This document shows positions 47,101-57,173 of a DNA stretch of 64,000 nt, in pieces. The stretch is taken from the NCBI GenBank assembly GCA_019022495.1, contig JAFEKR010000002.1:5146001-5210000 (forward strand), given 5' to 3'. Made by a program: the position numbers and the translations under genes. Origin of the DNA: Epichloe hybrida. Lineage: Eukaryota > Ascomycota > Sordariomycetes > Hypocreales > Clavicipitaceae. Numbering within the stretch: position 1 is the stretch's first letter; the number at the start of each line of letters is the position of its first letter. The notes below the pieces were generated by a model that was not told where the DNA came from, searched no databases, and worked only from the letters and a program-made list of their open reading frames with translations.

Positions 47101-47681
47101 TTTCGCGCTAATGTGCATCCAGAGCGACTCCAAGTTTCTCTACCGAAAGTGCTATGTGGCGGTCCGACTTGCGGAAAGCAAAGAACCTAGTTGCCTTCTG
47201 GAAGCAACGCTTCGTTTTATATCAGTAGTTGTGACGGGGACAGGTGATTCAGGCGCGCGTACGACAATAACACGCTGTTGCTGTGTGTGAATGAACATGC
47301 ATGCGCTTGCAGTGAACAATGAGAGTTCGTCTCGCTGTTCACTATTGCCAGGGACCAATTCAAACAAGACCGGCTCTGTGACGAATGATTCACTCACCCA
47401 CCCGCTGACGAGTTGTTCATCCGAAAACCCAACGGGGAAACGGCTGAAACCAGAGAGTGCTCGGAACCATAGAACCATTTGTTGCTTGTAACATTGATGC
47501 AATGATTGTAACAACACGCAAAAGATGCAAATGCCACGCTCGCCCATCCAACGCCAGTCTCGGGACATCTAAAAACGCCCTTCATTAAAGGGCCCCCTCC
47601 CGGGGAAAAGAATGGGACCCGTCGTATTAGCCCCAGTCTGATTCATATTCGTGCATATCCCGTCAGGTCCAGTCGTCTGAT
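47101..47681. other. Intergenic region, no gene recognised
   Basis: About 580 bp between two genes on the same strand; AT/GC balanced, nothing beyond probable UTR and promoter sequence. Confidence 0.45.
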
Positions 47682-48551
47682 TTAGGACTTTGCCCCGACT
47701 AGATTCACACAGAGCACCGCCGCGCCGGCCGCGAGGCTGCCCAGGATGAGCATCTGTACGCCCTCCCAGAGGCTTCTCCCCAGGCTCCTCCGCTCGCCAC
47801 GAAGCACCCAGCTTTTCCCCGCGCCAAAGGCCATCAGAGCGACCATGCACGTGGCGATGCTCCACCGCAGCCCCCTGCCGACGGTCGAGGCGAAGAAGTA
47901 CGGGAAGAGGGGGATTATGCCACCGACGACGTACCCCAATGAGATGGAAAGGCCCGAGGCGACGGCCCGCATCCGCATCGGAACCTCTTCGTACGCGGGC
48001 GTCTCCGCCGCGGCGGCAGAAGACGAAGAAGAAGAAGAAGAAGAAGAAGCATCTTGTCGTCGTAGGCGCAGGCGGAGAGCCGCACGCTCAACCCCGGCCG
48101 GGCAATCTCCGCCGAGCGCGGCAAGGATTTCCCGGACGGTCGAGTCTGGCAAGGCGAGGGGCTCGAGGTGAGATCGTATCATCTCCTCGCTTGATTCTCG
48201 CTCCTGCTCCTTCTCCTCCGCGGCGTCGCTCCAAGTACTACTGCTGGAGCCCCTCGGGATTCCATCGCGCAGCATCCACCTTGATTCTTCTTCTTCGTCG
48301 CCGCAACTGGACAGGTCGTCCTCGTGCGTGCCCGGCGCGGGAACCTCGTCCGAGGCGGACAGATATCCGCCAATGCCCATGCTGATGCTCCCGGCGCATA
48401 GTTCGGCAAGACCTGCGTAGATGATGGTGTCTGCCTGTCCGAGGGAGCTCAGTCCTGCTGTGAGGGCAAAGGGAACAGCCAAGCCATCTGAGAAGCCGAG
48501 GGTGAAGTCGGATAGAAAGCGGGCTAGGTAGGGACTTGCTGAAGGGGCCAT
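47682..48551 (-). CDS. CCC1/VIT1-type vacuolar Fe/Mn transporter
   Basis: Vacuolar iron/manganese importer family; removes cytosolic Fe2+/Mn2+ into the vacuole. The single-exon frame from MAPSASPYLARFLSDFTLGFS gives 289 aa. The first helix carries the family signature SDFTLGFSDGLAVPFALTAGLSSLG. It is followed by YAGLAELCAGSISMGIGGYLSA with the metal-binding-type Glu/Ser positions. A cytosolic acidic loop (about 70-170) replaces the metal-binding helical domain region and includes EEMIRSHLEPLAL. A poly-Ser run encoded by a GAA-complement microsatellite (about 48018-48048) follows. Then come AVASGLSISLGYVVGGIIPLFPYF and two further spans. Upstream codons in the same frame (to 48893) are low-complexity and excluded. 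Confidence 0.92.
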   Translation of the reverse strand: MAPSASPYLARFLSDFTLGFSDGLAVPFALTAGLSSLGQADTIIYAGLAELCAGSISMGIGGYLSASDEVPAPGTHEDDLSSCGDEEEESRWMLRDGIPRGSSSSTWSDAAEEKEQERESSEEMIRSHLEPLALPDSTVREILAALGGDCPAGVERAALRLRLRRQDASSSSSSSSSSAAAAETPAYEEVPMRMRAVASGLSISLGYVVGGIIPLFPYFFASTVGRGLRWSIATCMVALMAFGAGKSWVLRGERRSLGRSLWEGVQMLILGSLAAGAAVLCVNLVGAKS

Positions 48552-49849
48552 TCTCGTTGGAGCTGCTTGAGAGCATACAATTGTATCTAGTATGGTGGCG
48601 GCGAATATGATTTCGTTTGAAAATTCTGGAACTGGTAATGACAAGGCATTGTAATGTTTGAACAACAACCAAGTAGTACGTACAATTCGATGAGGTTGAT
48701 CAGGCATTGCTCCCGGCCAACAAGGCATTCGAATATTCGTGCACGTGGTCGTGGGCGTGGTCGTGGGCGTGGCGGGGGTGCTCAACTCCACACCCACACC
48801 CAGTCGGATTCCCAATGCCGTGAGACCAGACAAAACGCTTTGGCCATGAGTCCATGACCTCGTGCCCTGTGCCAGTCTATACCACCAAATCATCAGCCAT
48901 CAACTCGAGGGTGGTTGCGTCCCGACGACACGTCAGCCTGATGAGCGAGCCTAATACATCTCGGGTACTGTTCGACTTTTCTTGGCACGCTTTGATTTGA
49001 GCTAAGAGGAGCCCGCTAATTCAAGTGCAAAACAGCCCGTTGGGGTCACTCAATGGCAGTCAATGCCCTGTAGCCCCCAATTCCACCTTCGCGTACAAGT
49101 TCGATGTACGTGGGCTGCTGGGACCCGTCATCATCCATTCGAAAAGCGAACGCACCATCCAAGAACTGTGAATATGTGATACTATATTGCAAGTATTCTG
49201 TCTATTTCTCTAGGCCGGCATGAGCCAACACTCGGGCATATAATATATTTGATGGCCCTTCTATTTGCACCCTCCCAATCCTAGCTTTTGCAGAGCCGAG
49301 ACCAGATCGCCAGCAGCAGCAGACCCAACACACCCAATTTTGCGTCTTTTACAAATCAAACAATGACGAGTCAAGCTTCTCCCCCTGGAGCGAAATTGTC
49401 AAATGGTGCAGTGCACTAGACCCTTTTGCCCGGTAACCGAGACGATGAACGTGTTGTGACAGGACAATTATACAATGTCGTTCCAGATAGATCGACGTCA
49501 GAATAGCTGACATAGAATGCAGTGTAAATGAAACCAGAACGCCGGGGCTTTTGGGGTAGACAAAGCGAGAAAAGAGAGTACTACAAGATGTATAGCTGTG
49601 ATTTGATAAAAGAAAACGAGAGAGAAGAGAAGAGACAAGGCTCGCTTTGTGAGCCCAACGCCCGATGAAAAAGTCCATGACAAACTTTTGTAAATCCTCG
49701 CCATGCTTTCCAAAATGATACTTTGAAACAATGCACTTGTGCACCATGTAGAGACGCGCTCACTCAACCAAGAAAAAAAAGAAAGAAGAAGAAGAAGAAG
49801 AAGAAGAACAATGATGAGGATCGTTGGTATGGCGCTATTTTCCTGTCAA
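48552..49849. other. Long intergenic region
   Basis: About 1.3 kb between genes on the same strand. Contains short simple repeats: GTGGTCGTGGGCGTGG units (about 48740-48775) and a GAA run (49766-49809). Nothing coding is recognised. Confidence 0.5.
49766..49809. repeat. Purine microsatellite ending in (GAA)n
   Basis: AAGAAAAAAAAGAAAG followed by about nine GAA units, just beyond the 3' end of the zinc-cluster gene. Confidence 0.9.
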
Positions 49850-52800
49850 TCAGCCCGTCCTCCTGAATACATTGACAGCTGGATTGACAAAGGCTCGGGA
49901 CGCTATGTCGCTGAATCGTCGCACCACATTCGTGGTGCCTCCAGTGACTTGCGCTTCATCCAGAATGAATTTGGATGCGACTGCAAGTCTATTCTTTGGG
50001 TCGCTTTCGTCCAGATGCTGGGGTCTGCTTCCATAGCTTGGACCGTAGCGAGGTGCAAGCTCACGTACAACCGCAATTGAATATAAAACATCGCGATTCT
50101 CGCGTCCATCCAGCAAATGTCTCATCCTGCTCAATGCATCCTCCCTGGCCTGGACAGCAGCCGGGGAGTCAGGATGATCTCGTCTTCGGATGAACTCAGC
50201 CAAGCTATACCAGAAATCAAACTGCCGAGTCCGATGAAGATCTACGTCTGACAACGGCAGAGCCAAAGGGTTAGAAACAAGGTACTCTCCGCAAAGCAAT
50301 GTTTCCACAACACGAAGACGATTTCGAGCTTCCGCAGCATCGCCATCTGGGGGCATCGCCACTCGCATGGCTTGGTTCGTTCGATCAGGTGTCTGATACG
50401 CGGTGCATGCAAGCTCCCAGACGATGCGTGTTTCCAGAACGCCAGAATAAGTCATTTGTGAGTGGTCGTTTGCTTTGACGGCTTCCAAGATTTTGAGAAA
50501 CGTGGCCATGTGCTCAATCAGGTTTGCATCTTTAGGGAAGGACATTTTGCCATTTTCGACAAAGTAGTACCAAGTTGTCTCCAGGAATGCACTCAATCCA
50601 CCAGCATACATTTCGTGGTAGACCTTTGTAATTTCGTTGAACGTGTCCTCTGTGTGACTGATTTGCTGTTGTGGGGGCGGCGGCCCGAGCAGGTCGATGA
50701 TCTCAGTAATCTTCATTTTCTTGGCTAGATAATACCGGTCAGTATATGAGGCTTGTCATCGCCCTCGGGTACAGCACGACGATGAGCCGAAGCCAACTCA
50801 CATCCAGGATCGGCTGCAGTAGTCGAAATGTTCTTGTAGTCGAGCGTCTTGGCAAACTCTTGACTGTGACTGTTGGGAGCCGGCAAATGTCTGCTGGAGG
50901 GATCAATTGGCGCAGAGAAGTCAAATCCAGCTTCTGCTTTAACAGTCGTGGCAGCGTTGGCGGCAGGTGGAAACCCAGGCTCTGTTTTGATAGTCGTGGT
51001 AGTGTTGGCGACGACTGGCGAGTTGTAGTTGGACGAGGCGGTAACCGTGTGCGCCGAGGATGATGACGGCAGCGCAGACGGCGATGGCGTGGTTGAATAT
51101 GAACTGGGAAGCATTGAAGGCTGACTACCGTATGAATTGGCGGAGGGGTGCCCGACAGCGACGGACGCATGCGTTGTGGAGGAGGAAGAAGCAGACGAGG
51201 AAACAATCAGTTGGGCGGTCGGTGCAGGCTGTATATGAGAGTTATGCTGGGCACTCGGCTGCTGTCTGAAGATGGGATCGTAGCCCAAGCACTCTCGTTT
51301 TGATTTTTTGCAGTTGTTGCAGGTCGGGTGTGTCTCGTCGCACTGTTGTGGATGAATTTAGGAGCGCGTCAGCAACAACGCTCGATAAGAATTCAAATCA
51401 GGGCCAGATCGGTACGCTTGCAAGCTGCGGAAGGAGGGAGCTTTGATAGCTTTGATGAGTGGGTGACGAGGTGAGGTGAGGTCAGACAGGATATTCGCCA
51501 TGGGACAGCTTTGGGCTCCACTCAGCACTTCGCGGATAAATGTAACGCTTCTTCCGCGGACCAGCATTGAACAAGACCCAAGCAGCAAGTCCCGTGGCTG
51601 TGACGAAGCACAGCTTTGAATTGCGAACACAGTACATTGAAGTTCAATTGCCGACTTTCGGTCTGATTGTTCGGAAGCGTAGCAGGTGATGGGGGTCGTG
51701 AGGACTCAAAGGTTTCATCTGGACAAGTAAGGATTTGACTGACCTTGATTCTTCGTTTACGACACGTCAGGCACCCCGTCTTCGTCCGCCGTTTAATTTC
51801 CTGCAAGTACGCCATTGATTAACAATATGATCCACGATGAAGAGTTCCAGAGTTCGGATGACATCATGTATGTGCACAAATGCCCACGGCAAATGGATCC
51901 GAGACCTGATGGAGCATAGGCCCATGTACCTTTTTCGGTCCTCTACTCCCGAGGATTCGCGGATCATGAGGTAGAGGATAACGGGCGAGTGAATCCGAGG
52001 GCAGGGCATAATTCGAAGGAACCGGCATTGTATGTTGAGTTGTGTAATATGATGGGCTGCTGGATACGGGTGTCAACGGGCCATTCATGCTCATTGACAC
52101 AGGATGATGGTGTGGCCCGTAGGGTGGGCTGACTCTTTGTGACATCGCATCGATCGTTCGCATACTCGGAAGAGACATTGGATTGTTACTCGGCACTGGG
52201 GGGCTGACCCTGTAGCCCTCGTTCAGGTGTGAGGCACCTGTATTCGCAGAATACGAAGCGTGTTGGGCGTTCGCGATGCCCGTAGATGGAGCATACGCAG
52301 ACGTGGCAGGAGGTAGGGATGTAGCCAGATGACCAGATGAGGCCAGTGTAGGAGGTGTCGTCGTAGAATAGCTCACGGCCAGTTCATGATGGGCCGTGAT
52401 CGCCGGTCTGTAGCTTGCCATCTCGGAGTCCGTCTCTGATGCCTTGCTGTCGCCGTTCTGCTGAGGTTGGGAGGGGGAAGCAGGAGCGGCGACAGTGGCG
52501 GGCGACTGGGACGCCGATGTCGAATTTTGGACTGCAGCTTGAGGGCTAGCAGTCGGAGCTGCTGAAGTTTCGGGGACGGGCGATCCGGTCTCGTTCGTTG
52601 TACTAGCCGTCGTCGTAGTTGCAGTCGTTTCTGTCGTTTCTATCGGTATTGAAGGGGGTGGAGGGGATGAAGCTCTCGTTGTGATGGTGGAGTTTTGAAT
52701 AGGACTGGAGCTTGACGGAGCATCAGCGGCACCGGGCGTGGCAATATCAGGGTGAGGATAAGAACCAGGACCAGGACCAGGACCAGGAACCGGAGTATTG

Positions 52801-52886
52801 TCAGGAGTAACCGTGCTGTTATTACTTGGAGAAGGACCAACACCAACCGCGGCGTCCGGAGCCGTGTTCAGGTCGTCCGGAGCCAT
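49850..52886 (-). CDS. Zn2Cys6 transcription factor with split zinc cluster
   Basis: Fungal binuclear-cluster regulator, 809 aa from four exons: 51930-52886, 51744-51800, 50802-51342 and 49850-50724 (introns 129, 401 and 77 nt). Residues 1-319 are a Pro/Ser/Thr-rich disordered region with a (PG)n run. Exon 2 encodes EIKRRTKTGCLTCRKRRIK, and exon 3 begins exactly at the third cysteine (CDETHPTCNNCKKSKREC), so the cluster pattern is C-x2-C-x6-C-x6-C-x2-C-x6-C. Another Ser/Thr-rich stretch (about 360-500) precedes a mostly helical C-terminal regulatory domain (KKMKITEIIDLLG..., FNEITKVYHEMYAGGLSAFLETTWYYFVENG). The target genes are unknown. The N-terminal extension of over 300 residues before the zinc cluster is longer than usual. 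Confidence 0.9.
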
Positions 52887-54724
52887 GGCCGTTTCTGAGG
52901 GACTGCTTTTTGATTGGAAATTTTTATGGAGCTATGAGTCGACATGGGAAACTCGACGGCGGGTGGCAGCAGTAGACGAATTTCGGAAGGGGTATGATGA
53001 TCCAGCGGAAGGATAGCTCATACACGCCGTCGTGATCGTGGTCGCACAGGGGGGCGTCCGGTGGGCAAGATTGGTGGGTGTGAGAAGATCTTTTGACGGG
53101 ATTCCGGATGCAAAGGCGCGAGACACGCCCTGGCTGGGATTGCGAATGGACCCGTGCTTGACCTTGGCTTTTTTTCAAAACCCATGCAGCCTGGTAGCCT
53201 CGTGTACCGCGCCAGCCTGGTTTTTTTTTTTTTTTTCTCCTCCCGGCCGCTGTCTTCCAAGTTGGGGGTGTTGTTGGGGTAGTTGCTCAATGTCCAAGGA
53301 TAAAGAGGTAAGTTTAGATTGGGGATAGAAAGCATTAATAAAGAAGAGACACAAAAAACTCCAATCGGCAGATCTTACGAGTAGTCTGGCGGCGAGCCGG
53401 GTGGACCCAATGGAAAGGGTCGAGCAATCGACATCCCCAACTTGCAATGGTTGCAGATGCCAAGTTTCGCAGGATGAGATGTCAGAAAAGCTTCTAGCAA
53501 CGACGAGGCCAGACGCCAGACGTCGGCTGATGCAGGGCGGGTACTGCAAGCTCCAGCAAGCACTTGTGCTCCCCTCAGCTTGATAGGCTCATGGGGAGTC
53601 ATAGCTTGGCCCCTTGGGGCGGCTGCCGACGAGACCTGGCTGTGGCTGAGTCTGTGGCGTTCTCGACAATCTCTTCTTATTAATATTACGGATTTTACGG
53701 ATTACTCCACCCACGGACCAGGCCACGGTCTCGTCTCCATCGATGGGAACGTTTGGAAGGCTGGAAAGTCCAGAATCGACCCTGGCCGCGATACATACGC
53801 GCGACGCGACGCGACCACCTGAAAGCTGGCTGGGTCGGCCAGAGGAAGAAGAATCAAGATACAGTGACAGGTGTAGTCCGTACGTCCGTACAGCGCAAGC
53901 ACCTGGATGACTCGGAACACCACGGAAGCACTAGCCCTAGCAGGATCCCCGCGTGGCTCCTCAATTATACATGCATGTTTAAGCGAGTCCAATTGGGGGC
54001 CGTCAATGGCAGCCTGGCAGCCTTGTCTTGCTTTTATTTTCCTTGACTGCCAGTCTGCCACGGCTCTTTATTTATTAGTGGCGCCGCAACAACGTAGTCG
54101 AGGTCAACTTTTGAATCACAAACTCGGCGACGGTTTCATCCTGCATTCGGCCATACGTGCTCTCGGCTTCTGTGTTTCGTCGCTCGAGGATCATGCCAAC
54201 GAAAAAATAATCATGACGAGGGCCCAGTGCGTCGGCATTCAAGCGAGCAGAGCTCCATCAGTCACACTGCCCTGTGTACTTGATTGCAAAACCCATGTCG
54301 GTGTGCCATAATACCATATTTCTCTGCACGGGGAGATGAAGTTGTTGACGTCGATGCAGGGGGCGGGAGGGGTTGAGAATAAAATAGCTCTCGAATCTCG
54401 AATACTCCGTATTAGCCTGCCGGATCTGCGTCTTCCATCGCAACTTGTCGATACAATCAATACAGACTTCTGGATCTCGACTCGACCACCGCACCCACAT
54501 GCCAAGGGTTCAATCAATCTCCGCCAACAAGCTCAAGCGAGCTGGTATGCTGGATCTAGGCGCATGGTTTGATGTTCCATCACTCCATACACGTGCGAGG
54601 CAATCCGTGGTGTCGAGACGATCCAATCCAATGTGGCGCGAATTATGAATATACTGCACAAAAATCGGACTATGGTCCTTGAACAGAAAATGACGCCATC
54701 GTGATGCCATCGCAACCGCGCTGG
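52887..54724. other. Long intergenic region (1.84 kb)
   Basis: Largest gene-free stretch. Contains a T-run of about 17 (53220-53236), TTACGGATTTTACGGATTAC (about 53688-53707) and GTCCGTACGTCCGTAC (about 53877-53892), short motifs similar to the TACGGAT palindromes elsewhere. Part is promoter of the Zn2Cys6 gene. No gene, tRNA or clear transposon is recognised. Confidence 0.5.
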
Positions 54725-56083
54725 TCACTTCGCGAGCGGGCATTCCCGCAAGATGGACTTCGCTTTTGACCAATTCACCCCAGACACGGTTGCGCTCGTG
54801 ACAGTCTCTGACCCGGGGACGACCCAAGGACTGGCGCGGCATTCGTTGGTCTCCGTGTCAAATGACCACGCCAAACAATGACCTCTGCATTTCCGCTGGC
54901 AGCTCTCGGCGCTCTTCACTCCTCTCCACGTCGTCGTCCCTTCCTCGCCGGGGCCAACGTGGTCGCCGGCCCTGAAAGTCGGCTTGTAATATGCCTCCTC
55001 GGCGGGATGCTTGCCGAACAACTCCCACAGCTCGCCCCATAGAACAAGCTTGTTCCTCCTCGCCAGAGTCCTGCCGACGTGAGCCATGGCGCCGGGCTTC
55101 CGCAGCCCATGGAAAGACACAATCGGGGAGCACGCGCGGTCCGGCCGGATGCGCGTCGTCTCCGGCGTCTCCCCGTTAAAGTAGTGACTGTGCCGCTCGT
55201 CGATGTAGACGCCCACCCTCTGCAGGGTCGTGGCCACCAGCCTGTCCCCCCAGGTTTCGTCGAGCGAGCGAACGTAGGCCTGCGTCACGATGTCGGGCCG
55301 CCCAAAGAGTATCTTCATGGCCTGGCCCGAGACAAGGACGGCCGAGCCGCCGTGCGCGAACCTCGCCCTGTAGTCGCCGACGCTGTTGCCCATGTACTGC
55401 GGCTTCGCGGGATCGAGATGACTGAGCAGCAGCTGCAGCGACTCCTTGACCACGAACGTGTCGTCGTCCAGGATCATGTACCACTTCTTGTGCGGCATCC
55501 TCCTGTACGAGAGCTCCATGCCCATGATGAACTTGAGCGCGTCAAGCTCCCACCTGAACCTCCTCCCCAGCTCCTCCGCCCTCTCGTCATCGCCCGCGTC
55601 CACCGCCCCCTGCAGGCTCCGATACTTGCCAAACCTGTGATGCTCGGCGTGCTCCCTCCCAACGCCTGACTCCATCACTAGCCGGATGGCATCGTGAATT
55701 TCCGCCGGCCCGAGATCCTCCTCCTTCCCGCCGCCCGTCCAGTCTCCCACAACGAGGAAGTCCCTCCCCTCATCCCCCAGGACCCCGCCCTTGGCCGCAA
55801 AGGCTTCCAGCTGCTCCTTGACGCGACGTCGCGTCCCGTACCCCGTCTTAATGAGACACCCTACCTCGCTGGGCATGTGAACGGGGTACATGCCCTGTCC
55901 GCGAAGCCACGCATCGCCATCTCCCGCCCCCAGAGCATCCCTCACTCGCCAGGCGTTGAAGTTGACCGCCAGCACGACGGCCGAGTCCGGAGGCAGAACA
56001 ATATACCAGACCGTCAGTACCAGAATGACGAGCACGAAAGCAGGAGAGACACGCCGTCGAGAGCGCCACCGCCAGGTGAGCAT
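54725..56083 (-). CDS. Golgi-type glycosyltransferase, DUF604/GT31 (Fringe-like), with Apple/PAN-like tail
   Basis: Single exon, 452 aa. The start MLTWRWRSRRRVSPAFVLVILVLTVWYIVLPP gives a type II signal anchor (about residues 12-31), placing the enzyme in the Golgi lumen. The Fringe-like core has DFLVVGDWTGG, ELDALKFIMGMELSYRRMPHKKWYMILDDDTFV with the DxD-type metal site at residues 206-208, YMGNSVGDYRARFAHGGSAVLVSGQAM, and RVGVYIDERHSHYFNGETPE followed by IVSFHGLRKP. The last ~80 residues (GVKSAESCQRKCRGHCLAWSF...NECRASPW) carry four to five cysteines in an Apple/PAN-like pattern. The donor sugar and acceptor are unknown. An open extension upstream to 56302 is excluded as it would place a second hydrophobic region before the anchor. 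Confidence 0.88.
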   Translation of the reverse strand: MLTWRWRSRRRVSPAFVLVILVLTVWYIVLPPDSAVVLAVNFNAWRVRDALGAGDGDAWLRGQGMYPVHMPSEVGCLIKTGYGTRRRVKEQLEAFAAKGGVLGDEGRDFLVVGDWTGGGKEEDLGPAEIHDAIRLVMESGVGREHAEHHRFGKYRSLQGAVDAGDDERAEELGRRFRWELDALKFIMGMELSYRRMPHKKWYMILDDDTFVVKESLQLLLSHLDPAKPQYMGNSVGDYRARFAHGGSAVLVSGQAMKILFGRPDIVTQAYVRSLDETWGDRLVATTLQRVGVYIDERHSHYFNGETPETTRIRPDRACSPIVSFHGLRKPGAMAHVGRTLARRNKLVLWGELWELFGKHPAEEAYYKPTFRAGDHVGPGEEGTTTWRGVKSAESCQRKCRGHCLAWSFDTETNECRASPWVVPGSETVTSATVSGVNWSKAKSILRECPLAK

Positions 56084-56347
56084 TTGTCTGTGGATATTAT
56101 CGAGCGGTTCCTTTCCCGAAACCCCCTGAATAGAAGAAAGGAAAATCCCCAGCGCGACTGGTCGAGAGAGGGGGCTCTGACGTATTGCTTTCTTGTAGTA
56201 TGTGCGTTTCAATGCAGGATAGGCCAGAAAAAAAGATGAGAAAAATACAAAAAAAGGGGGAAACAGTATTGTCACTTGTGGAAACGGCCAAAATGCAATC
56301 AATAAATGTACATGCGTGGAGTAGGCGCCTTTGACTTTTGCTAAGCA

Positions 56348-56426
56348 TATGCTTATTTGTCGCAGCTACTGTACTGTTAGGTTAGTGCGCAACCCCCCCT
56401 AATAGTAGCTGCGATAAACGAGCATA
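56348..56426. repeat. Imperfect inverted repeat, 23-nt arms
   Basis: Left arm TATGCTTATTTGTCGCAGCT... (56348-56370) pairs with the right arm (56404-56426), 20 of 23 positions, around a 33-nt loop. All three mismatches are transitions. Confidence 0.75.
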
Positions 56427-56600
56427 GTCTAATCCCTATTCGTTTTTACAGGAGGTACACGACTAGGGGCAGCAGGCCAATGGCAGATCTTTCCATGGCA
56501 CTAAGTGGGGTATCATGTACCTTTCATCATATATATTTTCTAAGAACTACCTAGTATCTCTTAGTAGCGCAAATACCCCATGTCCTTGAGCGTGTTAAAG

Positions 56601-56632
56601 TGTTACGTGCTAGAATTGACAAGTGGCCGTTG
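56601..56632 (+). repeat. 32-nt dispersed repeat, copy 2
   Basis: Shares 29 of 32 positions with 44309-44340; differences are two transitions and one transversion. Confidence 0.8.
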
Positions 56633-57173
56633 CCGAGGATGTGGCCTGCACGTGACCTAGAGCCCTTATATTAGACGATAGCTCTGACCTCTAGCTAGTT
56701 GAATTTGAACAACCAGCTTGACACTCATTTTATTATACATTTCGCATCGTAACAACATGTGTGCTAGGGAACTACTTTAGCTCCAGCCAAGCATTGCAAT
56801 CCATTGTGGGACCTGCGTGAATTTATGGTGCAAACTGACTCTTGACCATGTACATTGAGATTTCCAAGAACAACATTGTAGCCAAGCGAATAACTGATCG
56901 TGTATATCCATCTCTACTCGCGCACCCTCGCGCCCTCTTCTCCCCCAAAAAAAAAAAAAGAAACCAAATCGACCCTTTGCCAATCGTCTATAATGAATGA
57001 ATGTATGCACTTGCACTTCGACTGTCTTCAATGCCCACGTGCGGCATCCTTGCCTCCCCAAATACATATGCTAATACCAAACGCCACATGAATGCTAGTG
57101 TACTCTGTATATACAAAATTATAAAATGCAAGGACAGATTTTCTTGTTTTTTGTTTACGCGCATATTGTATCA

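Larger units (their letters stand above)
56084..57173. other. Intergenic region with decayed repeats
   Basis: About 1.1 kb, AT-rich from 56340 on. Contains an imperfect palindrome (56348-56426) and copy 2 of the 32-nt dispersed repeat. Nothing coding is recognised. Confidence 0.5.

Noticed and set aside
44738..56083. Secondary-metabolite gene cluster
   Set aside because: A lipase, transporter, Zn2Cys6 factor and glycosyltransferase occur together, but there is no PKS, NRPS, terpene cyclase or tailoring oxidase set.
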